Source of the DNA: Phycisphaerae bacterium | GTDB lineage: Bacteria; Chloroflexota; Anaerolineae; 4572-78; J111 | DNA: 6,415 nt | NCBI GenBank assembly: GCA_028285035.1 | Contig: JANQQF010000190.1 | Span: 1-6,415, forward strand | Direction: 5' to 3' | In this document: in pieces, positions 6,270 through 6,415 of the stretch | Numbering within the stretch: the first letter of the stretch is position 1 | Layout of the letters: each line of letters begins with the position of its first letter | Translations under genes and position numbers: made by a program | The notes under the pieces: generated by a model | What the model was told of the DNA's origin: nothing | Databases searched by the model: none | The model's input: the letters and a program-made list of their open reading frames with translations, nothing else

Positions 6270-6415
6270 CATTTCCCCGACTCCCCCGCCTCACAAACCG
6301 GACACCCCAACCCACTCTCAATCTGCTGATACGAAGCGGTCCAGTGGTGGCCGTAGTAGCAGACCCAATTGGTTTGAAAATCGCGGTGGGGGGTGTTGGG
6401 ACCAAGCCAACCGAT
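6269..6415 (-). CDS. Partial gene, C-terminal end of a zinc-ribbon protein
   Basis: Reading leftward from the window edge, an open frame of 48 codons ends at TGA (6271-6269). Only the C-terminus is visible; the start lies beyond 6415. The translated end contains TNWVCYYGHHWTASYQQIE and, shortly after, GLGCPVC. The pattern Cys-x2-GHxW...GxGCPxC gives two cysteine pairs (the first Cys plus nearby His, then CPVC) and matches the style of the probable zinc-ribbon repeats (PF14311-like) often found in bacterial proteins of unknown or nucleic-acid-related function. The stop abuts the shared terminator, which supports this being a real gene end. It is convergent with the defence cluster, and whether it belongs to the system is unknown. 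An overlapping open frame on the same strand (6148-6405) has no recognisable motif and is less likely. Confidence 0.6.
   Translation of the reverse strand: MGWLGPNTPHRDFQTNWVCYYGHHWTASYQQIESGLGCPVCEAGESGK

Noticed and set aside
6148..6405. 85-codon open frame on the minus strand across the terminator
   Set aside because: It would read through the terminator hairpin and into the DUF262 gene. The other minus-strand frame at 6269-6415 carries a zinc-ribbon motif and stops right at the terminator.
1..6415. CRISPR array, tRNA or rRNA gene, insertion sequence or transposase
   Set aside because: No regularly spaced repeats, no cloverleaf-like sequence, no transposase motifs and no matching terminal inverted repeats were seen.

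Overview
The window is bacterial accessory DNA of medium GC content. It has Shine-Dalgarno-led genes, tight gene spacing and a classic hairpin/T-tract terminator. Species cannot be assigned from sequence alone. The mixed-GC style with many single-polypeptide restriction genes would fit Chloroflexota or filamentous cyanobacteria, but that is only a weak impression.

Layout. On the left, a small, highly charged 88-aa protein of unknown function is encoded on the minus strand (1-267). It is divergent from a rightward cluster across a 158-bp intergenic region (268-425). That region holds three dyad symmetries: a 9-bp-stem dyad (300-324), a perfect 20-bp palindrome (339-358) and an imperfect 22-bp dyad (379-400). 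The rightward cluster has three genes: (1) a 71-aa XRE-type HTH regulator at 426-641, resembling restriction-modification controller proteins; (2) an 1133-aa single-chain restriction-modification enzyme at 649-4050, with an N-terminal PD-(D/E)xK nuclease, a gamma-type N6-adenine methyltransferase and a C-terminal target recognition domain (type IIG, Eco57I-like); (3) a 704-aa protein at 4104-6218 that fuses a DUF262/GmrSD-like N-terminal module to a C-terminal AlbA_2/Schlafen-like domain. A probably bidirectional terminator (6238-6269) closes the cluster. The last 147 bases hold the C-terminal end of a leftward gene with a zinc-ribbon motif, cut off by the window edge.

How it may work together. 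The arrangement reads as a self-regulated restriction-modification/defence locus. The small regulator, probably acting at the upstream dyads, would set the level of the methyltransferase-nuclease. The DUF262-AlbA_2 protein would be an accessory effector or second line of defence in the same transcript. Family identities come from visible motifs and are fairly secure; the joint role is inference.

The most striking signals are: an AT-rich block (about 2880-3690) that matches the target recognition domain of the type IIG enzyme and suggests specificity swapping by recombination; the DUF262-AlbA_2 fusion, whose HNH-like region appears to have lost its usual histidines; and the cluster of dyads in front of the regulator.
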